A stretch of DNA of 23,869 nucleotides from NCBI GenBank assembly GCA_037190175.1, contig JBBCJM010000262.1:1-23869 (forward strand), read 5' to 3'. Both the position numbers and the translations under genes were made by a program. Positions within the stretch are counted from its first letter, which is position 1. Each line of letters starts with the position of its first letter. Shown here one piece after another: positions 15,720 to 23,864 of this stretch. A model generated the notes under the pieces. The model saw nothing but the letters and a program-made list of their open reading frames with translations, had not been told where the DNA came from and did no database searches. This DNA comes from JBBCJM01 sp037190175 (GTDB lineage Bacteria > Pseudomonadota > Alphaproteobacteria > Rhodobacterales > Rhodobacteraceae).

Positions 15720-16649
15720 CTATCGCTTGAACTCCACCGGCACGGTGATCGTGCGGTCCACCCCCGGCGGCGGGGCCGGCACCGGCGAGGCGCGGCGGAT
15801 CATGTCCAGCACCGCCTTGTCGATCCTGGCCGAGCCCGAGGACTGGGCGATCCGCGCCGACAGCACGTTGCCCCCTCCATCGATGGAGAAGACCAGCATC
15901 GCGGTGCCCACGTCGCCGGGCGCCCGCGGCTTGCGGCGCAACAGGTGCGACATCACCTTGGACTTCCATTGCGCGGGGCTGACCCCGGCGCGGGCATTGG
16001 CGGAATCCTGCGCCGCGGCGGTGCGCTCGGCCCGCGGCGCCTCGGTGCGCGCCTTGGCCGCGGCCTCGGAGGGCGCGGCGCGGGGCTTCTGCGGCTCGGG
16101 CTTCTTCGCCGGCTGGGGCCGCGGCGGCGGGCGGGGCGAGCGGGGCAGCGCCACCTCGGCCTCGGGCAGGGATTCGACGATCTCCTCCACCACCTCCTCG
16201 GGCTGCGGCTCGGGGTCGGGCTCGGGCGGGACTTCCTGCTCCTCGGGCTCCACCGCCGGCTCGACCTCGGGCGGCACCTCCTGGTCCGGCTCGGGCTCGA
16301 CCTCGCGCTCCTGGTCCGGGGGCGGCTCTTCGGGTTCCGGCTCGGGCGGGGGCGCGTCGGGGTCGGGCGGGGTCTCCTGCTCGGGCTGCTCCACCGGGGG
16401 CGCCTCGTTCGCCATCGAATCCACCGCGTCGGGCGAGATCTGCGTCTCGCCCGTCTCGGCGACGGTGGGCATCGGCGCCATGTCGATCATGATCGAGGGC
16501 GGCGGGCCGCCGTCCATCGCCGCCTCGGCCGGCTGGCGCAGGATCCACAGCGCGGCGGCCACATGCAGCCCGGTGACCACCGCGGCGGCCCCGGCCCAGA
16601 GCCCGGCATCCCGCACCGCGGCCAGACGGCGATGCGCGGGCGCGCTCAT
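15720..16649 (-). CDS. tonB: TonB energy-transducing protein
   Basis: 309 residues. One N-terminal membrane segment (about 15-37) is followed by a long periplasmic spacer rich in Pro-Glu and then Pro-Lys/Arg (about 55-215). The C-terminal TonB domain (about 230-309) includes GTAMLVFSIDGGGNV and VDRTITVPVEFKR. TonB couples the proton motive force, harvested by ExbB-ExbD, to outer-membrane receptors for iron chelates. Its ATG overlaps the exbD stop by four bases. No TonB-dependent receptor gene is in the window. Confidence 0.93.
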   Translation of the reverse strand: MSAPAHRRLAAVRDAGLWAGAAAVVTGLHVAAALWILRQPAEAAMDGGPPPSIMIDMAPMPTVAETGETQISPDAVDSMANEAPPVEQPEQETPPDPDAPPPEPEPEEPPPDQEREVEPEPDQEVPPEVEPAVEPEEQEVPPEPDPEPQPEEVVEEIVESLPEAEVALPRSPRPPPRPQPAKKPEPQKPRAAPSEAAAKARTEAPRAERTAAAQDSANARAGVSPAQWKSKVMSHLLRRKPRAPGDVGTAMLVFSIDGGGNVLSARIAQSSGSARIDKAVLDMIRRASPVPAPPPGVDRTITVPVEFKR

Positions 16650-17089
16650 GGCCCGGCCCCCGCGGGCAGCGCCTCCAGCCCCACCAGCGCCACCTTCAGA
16701 TAGCCGCCGGCGCGCAGGATGTTCATCACCTCCATGAAGGCGCCGTAGTCCACCGCCTTGTCGGCGCGCAGGAAGATGCGTTGCTCGCGGTTGCCGCCGG
16801 TCACCCGGTCCAGCTCCGCCGCCAGCCCCTCGCGCGGGATGGGCGCGTTGCCGAGGCTCAGCGTCAGGTCCTTCTCCAGCGTCACGAACAGCGGCTTGTC
16901 CGGGCGCTCCGCCGGCTGCGCGTTCGAGCCCGGCAGGTCCACGTTCACGTCCACGGTGGACAGCGGCGCGGCCACCATGAAGATGATCAAGAGCACCAGC
17001 ATCACGTCGATGAAGGGCGTCACGTTGATCTCGCCGTTCTCGACCAGATCGTCGCCGCCGCCCCGGCCTTCGCGGATACCCCCGGCCAT
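16646..17089 (-). CDS. exbD: TonB-system proton channel subunit ExbD
   Basis: 147 residues from ATG 17089. The N-terminal sequence NGEINVTPFIDVMLVLLIIF carries the essential membrane aspartate, Asp28. A periplasmic domain ends with a GYLKVALVGL stretch. ExbD forms a proton-driven motor with ExbB that energises TonB. It starts four bases after the exbB stop and overlaps tonB, so the three are translated as a unit. Confidence 0.95.
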   Translation of the reverse strand: MAGGIREGRGGGDDLVENGEINVTPFIDVMLVLLIIFMVAAPLSTVDVNVDLPGSNAQPAERPDKPLFVTLEKDLTLSLGNAPIPREGLAAELDRVTGGNREQRIFLRADKAVDYGAFMEVMNILRAGGYLKVALVGLEALPAGAGP

Positions 17090-17093
17090 GGCG

Positions 17094-18365
17094 CTACTCC
17101 GCCGCCAGCGCCGTGCGCAGGGGCGCGGCGGCGGGAACGGCCGCCACCGGCGGCAGGTTGCGGTAGTCCAGATCGCGGCTGACCAGCCGCTCGATCCCTG
17201 CCGCGGCATCGCCCAGCAGCTGGCGATAGCCGGCGATGGCGCGGACGAAGACGTTGTAGATCACCACCGCCGGGATGGCCGCGACCAGCCCGATGGCGGT
17301 GGCCAGCAGCGCCTCGGCGATGCCCGGGGCCACCACGGCCAGGTTGGTGGTCTGGGTCTCCGAGATCGAGATGAAGGCGTTCATGATCCCCCAGACGGTG
17401 CCGAACAGCCCCACGAAGGGCGCGGTGGAGCCGATGGTGGCCAGCACCCCGGTGCCGCGGGCGGCGCGGCGGCCGGCCCGCGCCTCGATCCGGCCGAGGG
17501 TGGAGGAGACCCGTTCCTTCACCCCGTCGCCGCCGGCGTGGTCCACCGCGGCGTCGGACCGGCCGACCTCCTCGCGCGCCGCGTGCAGCATGGCGGCCGC
17601 CGGGCCGCCGCGGTTGCCGTTGCGGCGCAGCGCCTCGGCCAGGGTCTGCGCCCCGCGGATGGCGCGCAGGGTGCCGGCCGCCCGCATCCGGGCGCCGGCG
17701 AGTTCCAGCGTCTTGGCCAGCCATACCGTCCAGGTGATCAGTGAGGCGAGGGCCAGGCCCAGCATCACCAGCTTCACCACGATGTCGGCGGCGCGGTACA
17801 TGCCCCAGGGCGACAGGTCGTGCGAATTGCCCTCGCTGCGCATCAGGAGCCACTCCAGCGCCCCCATCGGATCCTCCAGCGGCGAGGGCATGGGGGGCTC
17901 GACATAGGGTTCCACCGCGATCTCGGGCAGGGCGACGGGTTCCGGCGCGGGCGGGGGCGGCGGCTCCTCGGTCAGTTCGCGCACCGCCTCGGCGTCGGGG
18001 TTGGGCGCCTCGGCCGCCGGCGGGGCGACCGGCGTCAGTTCTGTCGCCGGCACCGGGGGCACCGCATCCGCCGGCCCGGTGGGGGCGGGCGGCGTTTCGC
18101 TGACGGCCTCGCCGCCAGGGGCGGGCATGGCGGGGGCGGGCGGCTGTGCGGCCACCGCCACGCCCGCGGGCGCCGGGGCCGCGGGCGCGGGGGCCGGGGG
18201 CTGTTCCGAGACCTCGTCCCCCGCTGGCGCCGGGGCCGCCGGGGCGGCGGCGGGCGGCGGGACCAGCGGGGTTTCGGTCAGTTCCTCGACCTGCTGCGCG
18301 GCCAGCGGAAGCGTTGCGGCCAGAAGCGCGGCAAGCGCGAGCGGGAGGGCGGAGCGGGTGGGCAT
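17094..18365 (-). CDS. exbB: TonB-system energiser ExbB with long Pro/Ala-rich periplasmic extension
   Basis: 423 residues from ATG 18365, chosen because it gives a classic signal peptide (MPTRSALPLALAALLAATLP) and has GGAAAG upstream. An alternative ATG at 18449 overlaps the ATPase stop as ATGA but would bury the signal. After the signal comes a Pro/Ala-rich region (about 27-165) with repeats. Membrane segments lie at about 193-216, 305-331 (containing GSTAPFVGLFGTVWGI, the ExbB hallmark) and 345-374. The long N-terminal extension is seen in some proteobacterial ExbB proteins; E. coli ExbB lacks it. It lies 80 bases after the ABC ATPase gene, probably in the same operon. Confidence 0.93.
   Translation of the reverse strand: MPTRSALPLALAALLAATLPLAAQQVEELTETPLVPPPAAAPAAPAPAGDEVSEQPPAPAPAAPAPAGVAVAAQPPAPAMPAPGGEAVSETPPAPTGPADAVPPVPATELTPVAPPAAEAPNPDAEAVRELTEEPPPPPAPEPVALPEIAVEPYVEPPMPSPLEDPMGALEWLLMRSEGNSHDLSPWGMYRAADIVVKLVMLGLALASLITWTVWLAKTLELAGARMRAAGTLRAIRGAQTLAEALRRNGNRGGPAAAMLHAAREEVGRSDAAVDHAGGDGVKERVSSTLGRIEARAGRRAARGTGVLATIGSTAPFVGLFGTVWGIMNAFISISETQTTNLAVVAPGIAEALLATAIGLVAAIPAVVIYNVFVRAIAGYRQLLGDAAAGIERLVSRDLDYRNLPPVAAVPAAAPLRTALAAE
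18081..18230 (-). repeat. Imperfect 17-residue repeats in the ExbB extension
   Basis: Three adjacent units, of the kind APAPAGDEVSEQPPAPA, APAPAGVAVAAQPPAPA and MPAPGGEAVSETPPAPT, lie in the periplasmic region. They are low-complexity and were probably made by duplication. Confidence 0.6.
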
Positions 18366-18445
18366 GGCAGGTCTTTCCGTCAAGAAGGTCCAGGGGCGGC
18401 GCGTCGCGGGCGCCGGCGGAAGGGTGGGTCGGGCGCGATCCGGTC

Positions 18446-19228
18446 TCATGCCGCGGCCTGCCTGTTCTCGCTGTCGATCAGGATCATCAGCCGGCCCTGC
18501 GAGCAGCGTTCCACGCGGGCCTCGACTCCATAGACCACGGCCAGCATGGCCGGGGTCAGCACCTCCTCCGGCCGGCCGATCCCGTGCAGCCGGCCCGCGT
18601 CCAGCACCGCGATGCGGTCGGCCCAGCGGGCGGCCAGCGCCAGGTCGTGCAGAACCGCCACCACCACCCGCCCCTCGGCCGCCAGCCGGCGCAGCTCGGA
18701 CAAAAGCCGCATCTGCCGGGCGAGGTCCAGCGCGCTGGTGGGCTCGTCCAGCAGCAGCAGCCGCGGGTCGCGCACGATGGCCTGCGCCAGCCCCACCATC
18801 TGCCGCTGCCCGCCCGACAGGCGGTCGAGCGGCTCCAGCGCCAAGGCGGCGATCCCCAGCCGGTCGAGCGTGGCCATGGCGCGGGCCTCGGCCCCCGGCA
18901 TCGGGCCGGGATGGGCGGCGCGCAGGGCGGCCACGGTGCTTTGCAGCGCGGTCAGCGACACCCCGGCGGGCAGCGCCTGCGGCATGAAGCCCACCAGCCC
19001 CGCCCGCGCCGCCGGGCTGATCCGCGCCAGATCCTGCCCGTCCAGCCGCACCTGCCCGCGATAGGGCGCCAGCTGCGCGATGGCCCGCAGCGCGGTGGAC
19101 TTGCCGGCCGCGTTCGGCCCGGCCAGCACGGTGACCTCGCCCGGGTGCAGTTCCGGCAGGCTGAGGCCCGGCAGCACCACGCGGGCGCCGTAGCGGACGG
19201 AAAGATCGGTGACGCGCAGCCCGCTCAT
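18446..19228 (-). CDS. Iron-chelate/hemin-type ABC transporter ATPase (FecE/FepC family)
   Basis: 260 residues with a full set of ATPase motifs: Walker A GPNAAGKS (37-44), Q-loop Gln84, signature LSGGQ (137-141), Walker B LLLLDEP (Asp161, Glu162), and switch His194. It powers import of ferric siderophore, heme or a related substrate through the FecCD permease, whose stop overlaps this start by four bases. The binding protein is two genes upstream. The exact substrate cannot be read from the sequence. Confidence 0.94.
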   Translation of the reverse strand: MSGLRVTDLSVRYGARVVLPGLSLPELHPGEVTVLAGPNAAGKSTALRAIAQLAPYRGQVRLDGQDLARISPAARAGLVGFMPQALPAGVSLTALQSTVAALRAAHPGPMPGAEARAMATLDRLGIAALALEPLDRLSGGQRQMVGLAQAIVRDPRLLLLDEPTSALDLARQMRLLSELRRLAAEGRVVVAVLHDLALAARWADRIAVLDAGRLHGIGRPEEVLTPAMLAVVYGVEARVERCSQGRLMILIDSENRQAAA

Positions 19229-20271
19229 CCCCGCCCCCTGAGCACCAGCGAGAAGAACACCGGCAGCCCGATCAGCGAGGTCACCAAGCCCACCGGCAGC
19301 AGCACGCCCGGCACCGCCAGCTTCGACACCGTGGAGGCCAGCGACATCAGGAGCGCCCCGGTCAGCAGGCTGGCCGGCAGGAAGAAGCGGTGATCCTCGC
19401 CCACCAGCATCCGGGCGACATGCGGGCCGGCCAGGCCGACGAAGCCGATCACGCCCACCATCGAGACCGCGGTGGCGGCCAGCAGGCTGACGCGCAACAG
19501 CGCCCAGCGGCGCAGGGCGGTCACGTCCACCCCGAAGCTGCGCGCCTGTTCCTCGCCCATCTGCAGGGCGGTCAGCCGCCAGGCGGCGCGGAAGGAAAAC
19601 GGCGCGGCCACGGCCACCACCACCGCCAGCAGCGCCACGCCCGGCCAGCGGACCGAGGCGAGGCTGCCCATGGTCCAGAACACCAGCTGTTGCAGCGCGT
19701 CGGCCGAGGCGATGAATTGCAACAGCGACAAGAGCGCCCCGGCGGTGAAGTTCACCGCGATGCCGAAGAGGATCAGCACCTCCGGCCCGCCGCCCCGCAG
19801 CCGGCCCAGCGTCTGCAACAGCATCAGCGCGCCCAGCGCGAAGAGGAAGGCATTGGCGGAAACCGCCCAGCCCGCCGGCAGCCCCGGCAGGGTCAGCCCC
19901 AGCACGATGGCCATGGCCGCCCCCAGCGCCGCGGCGGCGGAAACGCCCAGCGTGAAGGGCTCGGCCAGCGGGTTTTCCAGCACGGTCTGCATCTCGGCCC
20001 CGGCCAGCCCCAGCGCCGCGCCCACCATCAGCGCCATGATCGCCACCGGCAGCCGTACCTGCCAGACGATGACCTCGGCCCCCCGCGTGGTGCCCTCGGC
20101 CCCCATCAGCGCGCCCAAGGTCTCGCCCAGCGGCAGCCCGGCCGGGCCGGTGACCAGATCGACCAGCACCGCCACCACCGCCGCCGCGGCCATGGCGCCC
20201 ACCAGCCCGGCCCGCCGGCGGTTCTGCCGGCGGTGCTGGGTGAGAAGCGTATCGGTCAGGGCCAGGGTCAC
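19225..20271 (-). CDS. FecCD-family iron-chelate ABC transporter permease
   Basis: 348 residues starting at GTG 20271 with GAGGAG nine to ten bases upstream. About ten hydrophobic segments are present, with family landmarks RLPVAIMALMVGAALGLAGA, NPLAEPFTLGVSAAAALGA and GFVGLAGPHVARMLVG. It probably forms a homodimer, since only one permease gene is present. It is tightly coupled to the binding protein gene (stop seven bases upstream) and to the ATPase gene (four-base overlap). Confidence 0.94.
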   Translation of the reverse strand: MTLALTDTLLTQHRRQNRRRAGLVGAMAAAAVVAVLVDLVTGPAGLPLGETLGALMGAEGTTRGAEVIVWQVRLPVAIMALMVGAALGLAGAEMQTVLENPLAEPFTLGVSAAAALGAAMAIVLGLTLPGLPAGWAVSANAFLFALGALMLLQTLGRLRGGGPEVLILFGIAVNFTAGALLSLLQFIASADALQQLVFWTMGSLASVRWPGVALLAVVVAVAAPFSFRAAWRLTALQMGEEQARSFGVDVTALRRWALLRVSLLAATAVSMVGVIGFVGLAGPHVARMLVGEDHRFFLPASLLTGALLMSLASTVSKLAVPGVLLPVGLVTSLIGLPVFFSLVLRGRG

Positions 20272-20278
20272 CGGGCGC

Positions 20279-21370
20279 TCACTCCTCGGGGGTCAGCCAC
20301 CATGTACCGGGAACGGACACGGGGGAAAACCGTCCCTGGATCTCGGCCAGCGTGGCATCGGGGTCCAGGTCGGCGAAAAGGTCGGGGTGCAGGGTGCGGG
20401 CCAGATACTCGATCAGCGCGATATGCACCGGCGAATCGTTGAAGAGGTGCCAGACCCCGGCCGCCCGCCCGCCTTCCACCGCCCGCAGCGAGGCGAGGCC
20501 CGGGGCCTCCAAAAGCGCCGCCAGGCTTGCCCGCGCCGTGGCGGGGTCGACGCCCGAGCCCAGCACCAGCCCGCCGCGCGCCGCCATATGGGTGCCGCCG
20601 GTGGCGATATACACATCCGGGTCGGCGCCGATCAGGTATTCCAGGCTGACGTTGCCCAGCACCCCCTGCACCACCCCGGCGCCGATGTTGACGCCCCCGG
20701 CGGTCTCGACGAAGTCGTTGAACACCCCCGAACCCACCGTCGAGCAGCAGCCCTGCGGCGCGGCGTGGACGTGGAAGAACACCCGCGGCCGGGCGATCGC
20801 CGGGTCGGCCAGCCTTTCGCGGATGCGGTCCAGCCGGGTCTGGTAGAAGGCCGCGAAGTCCTCGGCCCGTTCCTCCGCACCGGTCAGGGTGCCGAGGATG
20901 CGCAGGCTGGGGATCGAGTTCTCCTGCGGGTGCGAGAAGAAATCGACGTAGACCACCGGGATGCCCGCGGCCTCCAGCTGTTCCCGCGCGCGTTCCATCC
21001 CGGCGTCGCGCGCGTCGACCAGCGACAGCACCACCAGGTCGGGGGAAAGCGCGATGATGCTTTCCACCGAGATGTCGCGGTTGCCCGAGCCCACCGGGCG
21101 GATGGCGTCGATGGCGGGGAACCTGGCGCGGTAGGCGGCCATGGTGGGCTCGTCCAGCGCCTTGTCCAGCCGCCAGCCGGCGACCAGCGCCACCGGATCG
21201 TCGTGGATCAGCCCCAGCACCGCCATGTGCCGCCCCTCGCCCAGCACGATGCGGGCGGCGGGCGCCGGCAGGGTCACCGTGCGGCCGGTGATGTCGGTCA
21301 CACCCACCTCGGCGCGCAGCGGCCCGGCGACGAGGACCAGCAGGAGGGGAAGAAGGCGCAGGATCGGCAT
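20279..21370 (-). CDS. Periplasmic iron-chelate-binding protein (FecB/FepB type, peptidase-like PF01497 family)
   Basis: 363 residues. The signal peptide (about 1-20, MPILRLLPLLLVLVAGPLRA) has no lipobox, so the protein is soluble and periplasmic. The domain shows the type III binding-protein pattern: DITGRTVTLPAPAARIVLG, ALSPDLVVLS, EYLIGADPDVYIATGG. A vicinal cysteine pair (PQGCCSTVG) lies in the middle and may be structural. It passes a ferric chelate or heme to the permease encoded just downstream. The ribosome site is weak (GAG). It follows the beta-propeller gene by 75 bases, with a strong hairpin between. Confidence 0.93.
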   Translation of the reverse strand: MPILRLLPLLLVLVAGPLRAEVGVTDITGRTVTLPAPAARIVLGEGRHMAVLGLIHDDPVALVAGWRLDKALDEPTMAAYRARFPAIDAIRPVGSGNRDISVESIIALSPDLVVLSLVDARDAGMERAREQLEAAGIPVVYVDFFSHPQENSIPSLRILGTLTGAEERAEDFAAFYQTRLDRIRERLADPAIARPRVFFHVHAAPQGCCSTVGSGVFNDFVETAGGVNIGAGVVQGVLGNVSLEYLIGADPDVYIATGGTHMAARGGLVLGSGVDPATARASLAALLEAPGLASLRAVEGGRAAGVWHLFNDSPVHIALIEYLARTLHPDLFADLDPDATLAEIQGRFSPVSVPGTWWLTPEE

Positions 21371-21400
21371 CGGGGTCTCGGGGTCGGCGGGAAATGCAAC

Positions 21401-21430
21401 CGGCGGGGGCAGCCCTTGCCGCCCCCGCCG
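21401..21430 (-). promoter_or_regulatory. Strong intergenic hairpin between the beta-propeller gene and the binding-protein gene
   Basis: CGGCGGGGGC (21401-21410) and GCCCCCGCCG (21421-21430) form a perfect ten-base stem around a ten-base loop. It starts 16 bases past the upstream stop. It could stabilise the mRNA of the first gene or limit read-through into the transporter genes. No T-run follows. Confidence 0.55.
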
Positions 21431-21445
21431 CGATGTCGGATGGCC

Positions 21446-22840
21446 TCAGTCGGCGGCCGGCACGATGTGCCAGATGCGGTCGCCCGCGTCGTCGTCCTGC
21501 CCGCGCGACTTGTTCACGGCCCAGATCGTGCCCTTGCCGTCGGTGGTCAGGTGGTTGGGATAGCTGCCGGCGTCGAGGTTGGCCACGATCTGCCCTGCGG
21601 TATCCACCACGGTGATGGTGCCCGCGCCGCGGTTGGCCACATAGGCCAGCCGCTCCACCGGGTCGAAGGTCACGTTCAGCGCGCCGGCGCCCACCTTCAC
21701 GTCATGCAGGACCGAGCCGTCCTCGGCCTTGACGATCAGCAGGTTGTCCGAGTTCTGCGAGGCCACGAAGACCAGCCCGCCCTCGGCGTCATAGGCCACG
21801 CCCGAGGCGGTGCGCGCGCCCGGCAGCGGGGTGACCCTGGCCTCGCCGGTGGCGAGGTCCACCACCGCCAGTTCGTCGGTGGTCATGCTGACGGTGACGA
21901 GCTTGCCCCCCGCGATGGCGAGGCTCATGACCGAGAAGTCCTCGCCCCGCTTGGCCGAGGCCAGCACGATGGGGTCGAGCTTCTCCAGCGTGGCGGCGTC
22001 GAAGACCTCGATGTTGCCGGTGCCGGTGGCGCCGGCATAGACCCGGCCGGTCGCCGCATCCACGATCACGTCGCGGGCGTGCTGCACCGCGCCGGGTTCG
22101 AACTGCCTGACCAGCGAGAGGTCCGACTGGCGATAGACCGCGACCGTGTTCTGCCGGGTGTTGGTGATCCAGACGTTGCCGTTCGCGTCGTCCAGCCCCA
22201 GGCCGTAGATCGCGAAGACCCCGCCGTCGCTGCCGTCGGGGCGGGCAGGGGCGGCGGGCGGGGTGGCCTGCGCCAGGACCTCCAGCGTCGCGGGGTCCAC
22301 CTTCACCAGCGAGGAATCGCTGACCGGCGGGCGGCCCACCGCGGCGGTGACGAACAGCGCGCCCGAGGCCGGGCTGAAGGCCACCTGATAGAGTCCGCTG
22401 GTCACCTTGGCGTTGGTGATGGCGAATTTCTCGGCGCCCGAGACGGGCACGTCGGGCGAGACCTTCAGCTCGATCACCGTGGCGGCGGCCGGCTTCTCGG
22501 CCACCACCAGGATCGGGTGCAGGCCCACCGCGGCGTCGGCGTCGAGCGTCAGCTCGAAGCTGAAGTTGCCCTCGGCGTCCACCACGATGGGGGTCTCGTT
22601 CAGCGCCCGGGGGCCGCGCAGCAGGGTGATCTCCTGCCCCGGGACCAGCCTCTGGCCCGAGACCGTCACCTTGCCGCCGGCCAGCGCCGGGGCGCCCTGT
22701 TCCGAGGCCGCGGCGCGGACCATGCCGGCGAAGCCCGCGGGCGAGACCGGGGTGAAGAGCGTGTCGGCCAGCGTCGGGCCGGCCAGGGCCAGCGCGAGCA
22801 CCGAGGCTCCGACGAGGCTGCGAAGGCGGAAGGTCGCCAT
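21446..22840 (-). CDS. Secreted YncE-like beta-propeller protein
   Basis: 464 residues from ATG 22840, chosen for AAGGAG seven bases upstream and a clear signal peptide (about 1-25). A roughly 100-residue beta-rich N-terminal domain (VTVSGQRLVPGQEITLLRG) precedes a propeller of YncE/YVTN-like blades. Blade examples are QVAFSPASGALFVTAAVG, DVIVDAATGRVYAGATG and AYVANRGAGTITVVDTAG. E. coli yncE neighbours a TonB-dependent receptor gene and is iron-controlled, so a role in periplasmic iron handling fits, but the molecular function is unknown. It is first in the iron operon, directly behind the putative operator. Confidence 0.86.
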   Translation of the reverse strand: MATFRLRSLVGASVLALALAGPTLADTLFTPVSPAGFAGMVRAAASEQGAPALAGGKVTVSGQRLVPGQEITLLRGPRALNETPIVVDAEGNFSFELTLDADAAVGLHPILVVAEKPAAATVIELKVSPDVPVSGAEKFAITNAKVTSGLYQVAFSPASGALFVTAAVGRPPVSDSSLVKVDPATLEVLAQATPPAAPARPDGSDGGVFAIYGLGLDDANGNVWITNTRQNTVAVYRQSDLSLVRQFEPGAVQHARDVIVDAATGRVYAGATGTGNIEVFDAATLEKLDPIVLASAKRGEDFSVMSLAIAGGKLVTVSMTTDELAVVDLATGEARVTPLPGARTASGVAYDAEGGLVFVASQNSDNLLIVKAEDGSVLHDVKVGAGALNVTFDPVERLAYVANRGAGTITVVDTAGQIVANLDAGSYPNHLTTDGKGTIWAVNKSRGQDDDAGDRIWHIVPAAD

Positions 22841-22915
22841 GGGGGATCTCCTTGAAGACGCGATCATCCGTGGCTGGACCGGGGATCCGGGCTGGCTTGG
22901 GGGTTGCGGCGCAGC

Positions 22916-22941
22916 AGTATATTCTTGACTGCTATTGTCAA
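22916..22941 (-). promoter_or_regulatory. Candidate promoter of the iron-uptake operon
   Basis: Read on the minus strand, TTGACA (22936-22941) and TATACT (22916-22921) are consensus-like -35 and -10 boxes in an AT-rich island. Their spacing is 14 bases, shorter than the usual 16-18, so one box may be misassigned. The leader to ATG 22840 would be about 70 bases. The candidate operator overlaps the promoter. Confidence 0.5.
22925..22941. promoter_or_regulatory. TTGAC-N7-GTCAA palindrome, candidate iron-regulator operator
   Basis: The inverted repeat contains TGA-N9-TCA, the published RirA IRO-box form. Its TTGAC/GTCAA arms might instead be an iron-responsive box of another Rrf2-type regulator of Rhodobacteraceae. 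It sits between divergent iron genes and overlaps the minus-strand -35 box, a position suited to repression in iron-rich conditions. The regulator is inferred. Confidence 0.6.
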
Positions 22942-22999
22942 CTAATTACCACGTGAATCCGCGGCTGGCCAGCCGCAGGGGCCGGCAGGGAGGGCGCAA

Positions 23000-23839
23000 A
23001 TGGCGGGGGAAACGGGCAGGGTGGGGCCGGATCACGCCCGGCGGCCGGCTGAGCTGCGCCTGTTCGAAACCGGGTCGCCGACTCACCTGCTGTCGCAGAA
23101 GCCGGTGGCGGCGGGGCCCGGCCACCGGCTGTTCCTCGCGGTGCCGAAGGGCGCGCCGCCGGCGGGGGGCTGGCCGGTGCTCTACCTGCTGGACGGCAAC
23201 GCGGCCTTCGACTTCCTGACGGTGGAGCATCTGGCGCTGGCCCCGGGGCTGGTGCTGGCGGGCGTGGGCTATGACACCGACCGCCAGTTCGCGCGGGAGT
23301 TGCGGACCTTCGACTATACCGCGCCGGACGGGCCCGGCGACGGCATCCGCCCCGATCCGGTGCATCCGGGCCGGATGGCGGGCGGCGCGGCGCAGTTCCT
23401 CGACCGGCTGTGCGGCCCGCTGCGGGCGGCGGCGGAGGAGGGGCTGCCGGTCGACCCTGCGCGCCGCACGCTCTGGGGGCATTCCTTCGGGGGGCTCTTC
23501 GTGCTCTACGCGCTGCTGACCCGGCCCGCGGCCTTCGCCCGCTATGCCGCGATCAGCCCCTCGATCTGGTGGGACGAGCCGCTGATCCGCCGGGTGGCCG
23601 CCGGGGCGCCGCCGATGCAGGCGCCGCCCCCGCTGCTGTCGGCGCTGGGGGATCGCGAGAAGCGGTCGGGCACCGATGGCCCGCCGCCGGACGGGCCCGC
23701 CCCGGCGACGATTCAGTTCCTGTCCGACCTGCGCCACCACCCGGGGCTGGAGCCGCAGGTGCATGTCCTGCCCGGGCTGGTGCATATCGAGACCATCGCG
23801 GGCTCGCTGCCCTTGGCCCTGCCCTTTGCGGCGGGGTAG
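23000..23839 (+). CDS. Enterochelin-esterase-like alpha/beta hydrolase (IroE/Fes type, PF00756)
   Basis: 279 residues from ATG 23000, with GGGAGGG five bases upstream. The nucleophile elbow is GHSFGG (Ser162) and the likely catalytic His is His262 in GLVHIET. The fold signatures PVLYLLDGNAAFDFL and YAAISPSIWWDE match the esterase-D/IroE group. No signal peptide is present, so it is cytoplasmic. Family members hydrolyse ferric catecholate siderophores to free the iron after import. Its position divergent from the iron operon, sharing the operator region, supports this. A general carboxylesterase is the alternative. Confidence 0.87.
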   Translation: MAGETGRVGPDHARRPAELRLFETGSPTHLLSQKPVAAGPGHRLFLAVPKGAPPAGGWPVLYLLDGNAAFDFLTVEHLALAPGLVLAGVGYDTDRQFARELRTFDYTAPDGPGDGIRPDPVHPGRMAGGAAQFLDRLCGPLRAAAEEGLPVDPARRTLWGHSFGGLFVLYALLTRPAAFARYAAISPSIWWDEPLIRRVAAGAPPMQAPPPLLSALGDREKRSGTDGPPPDGPAPATIQFLSDLRHHPGLEPQVHVLPGLVHIETIAGSLPLALPFAAG

Positions 23840-23842
23840 ATA

Positions 23843-23864
23843 CCGATTTCTTTGAAGAAATCGG
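23843..23864 (+). terminator. Hairpin after the esterase gene
   Basis: CCGATTTCTT (23843-23852) is the reverse complement of AAGAAATCGG (23855-23864), with a practical loop of about six bases. It begins four bases past the stop codon. AT-rich symmetric hairpins of this form are common 3' ends in Rhodobacteraceae. The window ends five bases later. Confidence 0.7.

Noticed and set aside
15646..16548. N-terminal extension of msrA by about 300 residues
   Set aside because: The extension is antisense-like low-complexity sequence overlapping tonB in another frame. A good ribosome site and the normal MsrA N-terminus occur at 15645.
18366..18449. Upstream start for exbB at 18449 with an ATGA overlap to the ATPase gene
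   Set aside because: Overlap is attractive, but it would put 28 Arg/Pro-rich residues in front of a clear signal peptide. ATG 18365 also has a better ribosome site.
19472..22855. 1127-residue plus-strand open frame opposite the iron operon
   Set aside because: It crosses three well-supported minus-strand genes and both intergenic gaps. The long frame is due to lack of stops at high GC.
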